Shown here in pieces: positions 62,405 through 64,000 of a DNA stretch of 64,000 bases; position 1 is the first letter of the stretch; each line of letters begins with the position of its first letter. The stretch is from Chionoecetes opilio (Eukaryota > Arthropoda > Malacostraca > Decapoda > Majidae): contig JACEEZ010001253.1 in the NCBI GenBank assembly GCA_016584305.1, positions 202,501 through 266,500 on the forward strand, given 5' to 3'. The notes beneath the pieces were generated by a model. It ran no database searches. It was not told where the DNA came from and saw only the letters and a list, made by a program, of their open reading frames with translations. The translations under genes and the position numbers were made by a program.

Positions 62405-62830
62405 GTGGATACTGACTCCGTCAGGACCATAGGCCTTCCGAGGATCAAAGCCAGAGAGGACATTTCAAACATCATTACAATGAATTTTAATAACCTGCAT
62501 GAATTATTCAGAGGGTGGAAGAGAAGAAAGAACAAGCCCTTCATCAACCATATTGGAATTTTGTCCAATGATTTGATCAAAGAATTCAGGTTTAGAAATA
62601 GATGAGACAGCTCTGGAACCATGTGGGTTAAGCATAGGAGGGAAATATGAAGACAAACAATTAATAAAATACATATTTTGCTTTATGCCATAAATCACGA
62701 GAGAAGTTTGATCCAGATATATTGTGACATTTTTTATTGATGAAGGAGTTTTTGTTAAGTTGAAGAAAATATTTGACATGATTACGGTCGGAAACATAAA
62801 AGCCATGAGTTTCAGGAGATCGAAATATAC
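62405..62830 (-). pseudogene. LINE-J fragment
   Basis: Minus strand: HGFYVSDRNHVKYFLQLNKN-like (62820-62740), PPMLNPHGSRAVSSISKPEF and DQIIGQNSNMVDEGLVLSSL (62640-62510), ending in [13 protein letters not shown] at 62415. It joins the DIRS fragment. Confidence 0.75.
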
Positions 62831-64000
62831 AAAGAAATATTCAAGTAATTCTTTGTTTCCGGACCCAAAGTCAGATATTTTTTAATCAGACCTCAATTAT
62901 CAGCTTTCTTTTAGTGACATTAATCCAAAATCACATTTGAAACCTAAAAATCAGTGCACTTGGCATATGTCTTATATGGTGAATACAACTTAAAACTTAC
63001 ACTTCAATGTGAGCTTTGAGGTCATCTTATGTATGCCTAGTTGCCTTGTAAGCTAGCCTCCGTGAATTATTGGATATTACTATCATTGTTGAAATTATCG
63101 CCCATCGACTGATGGACGACAACAAACTATTGAAATTATAATATTAATTAACGTGAACTCACCTTGCTATTAACCCAAAATATACCTAAACTGCACTGAT
63201 ACCCTATTTAGACGCTAACTAAGGTATACTCAGCAGTGGCAGATAGGTTGATGTTATGAAGGCTTGATCATTATCTTGAGGGAGTATTGGTGAGACGCTG
63301 TGGTACACAGAATGGCAGAGTGGCTGGTTGTGGCAACGTAATGGCGGCGCGGAGTGATAGGACGGCGGAGTTGCCAAAGCTAACTTTCCAAGTTACCTGG
63401 CGCGGCTCGTATCTTGTGATGTTTTTTACCACTTTGCCCAGTTTTTAAACCGTTGATCGGTTCAGTTTACTCTTTTAAATTGAGTTGACTACCCCTTAGT
63501 GTAAAATAAAAAGACTGCTACAATTCATAGTGTAGCTGATAACGCGTGACAAATGTTTGACTCAACTCCTTCGAAAAACAGCTGGAGTTAAAAGGGGGAA
63601 ATTTTCCAAATAATTTAATCCTTACTGAACTTTCCTAAATTTTCTTAATTATGTTATCCTTTGTTTAAATTGTGGTATTATGGGTGAAAACCCCCCCAAA
63701 TTAATTACTATATCAAAATACTTTTATTTATACCCTAATCTAAATAATATAACATAGGGGGAATTTGTATAGTATAAAATTTTCCCATTAAAATTAATAC
63801 CTTTCTCATAATTGAGAGGGGTTTTAGTGGAAAATTTTTCCAAAATGGGGGCCGTAAAAAATAAAAGGGTTTTGCTTCGGAAATTTGCCCCCCTTTAAAA
63901 TGAATTTCTCCGGGGTTTTAACTTAAAGAGCTTGCCCCCCGAGGTCGGGATCCCCTAAGTTGGCCTGCCAAGACCAGACTTAGAGTCTCTTTTATCTTTT
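62831..64000. other. No gene seen; last ~450 bp looks low quality
   Basis: 62831-63550 is plain AT-rich sequence with no exon of the dynein that I can find. From about 63580 homopolymer runs of A, C, G and T become frequent (cccccccaaa, ggggttttagtgg, ttgcccccc), unlike the rest of the window, as at the error-prone end of a contig. Confidence 0.5.

Overview
This is a eukaryotic window. It has large introns with GT-AG splice sites, long (GA)n, (CT)n and (TA)n microsatellites, and many nested transposable elements. Several repeats resemble ones I remember from decapod crustaceans (a Jockey/CR1-like LINE, an RNase H-bearing LINE, a DIRS element, a short 'ggactggccaaggg' repeat), so a decapod, probably a crab, is my best inference; I could not run a search. 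The only conserved host gene I can support is on the minus strand. Eight consecutive exons (55100-55293, 47268-47472, 28816-28980, 28565-28705, 28289-28459, 22323-22471, 9158-9325, 8792-8924) join in phase into 442 codons with no stop. They encode the AAA5-AAA6 part of an outer-arm beta-type axonemal dynein heavy chain (DNAH9/11/17 group). Both gene ends lie outside the window, and about 45 kb of the gene's 46.5 kb here is intron.

Layout: 1-3172 holds a fold-back repeat, a TA palindrome, a THAP-like remnant, a G-rich minisatellite and a duplicated 245-bp repeat. 3173-8790 holds a DNA transposon copy (element 1) with long inverted repeats, invaded by a hAT MITE, a LINE tail and a hairpin. 8792-22471 holds three dynein exons, an RNase H LINE, a GCAAC-rich inverted-repeat element and a LINE whose reverse transcriptase is split by (TA)n. 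22472-28980 holds SINEs, paired 230-bp MITEs, LINE fragments and three exons close together. 28981-47267 is one 18.3-kb intron holding three more elements of the element 1 family (elements 2-4), a nested hAT and two inverted LINE copies. 47473-55099 holds two opposed halves of a Ty3/gypsy element. 55294-64000 holds SINE, LINE, MITE and DIRS fragments and ends in poor-looking sequence.

Most notable is the four-copy family. The copies carry fragments of one large protein: N-terminal CxxC...HxxC zinc modules, a long middle region, a FEN1/XPG-like PIN nuclease signature (EEAD, DSD/DTD, GCDT or GNDC...K) and a Cys-rich CXC-like tail. No DDE transposase is visible. Elements 2 and 3 have inverted repeats, the same termini (GTCC...GGAC) and a TA duplication, and both sit inside the same old LINE copy. 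This suggests a cut-and-paste type transposon carrying a putative PIN-type nuclease. Every copy here is broken.
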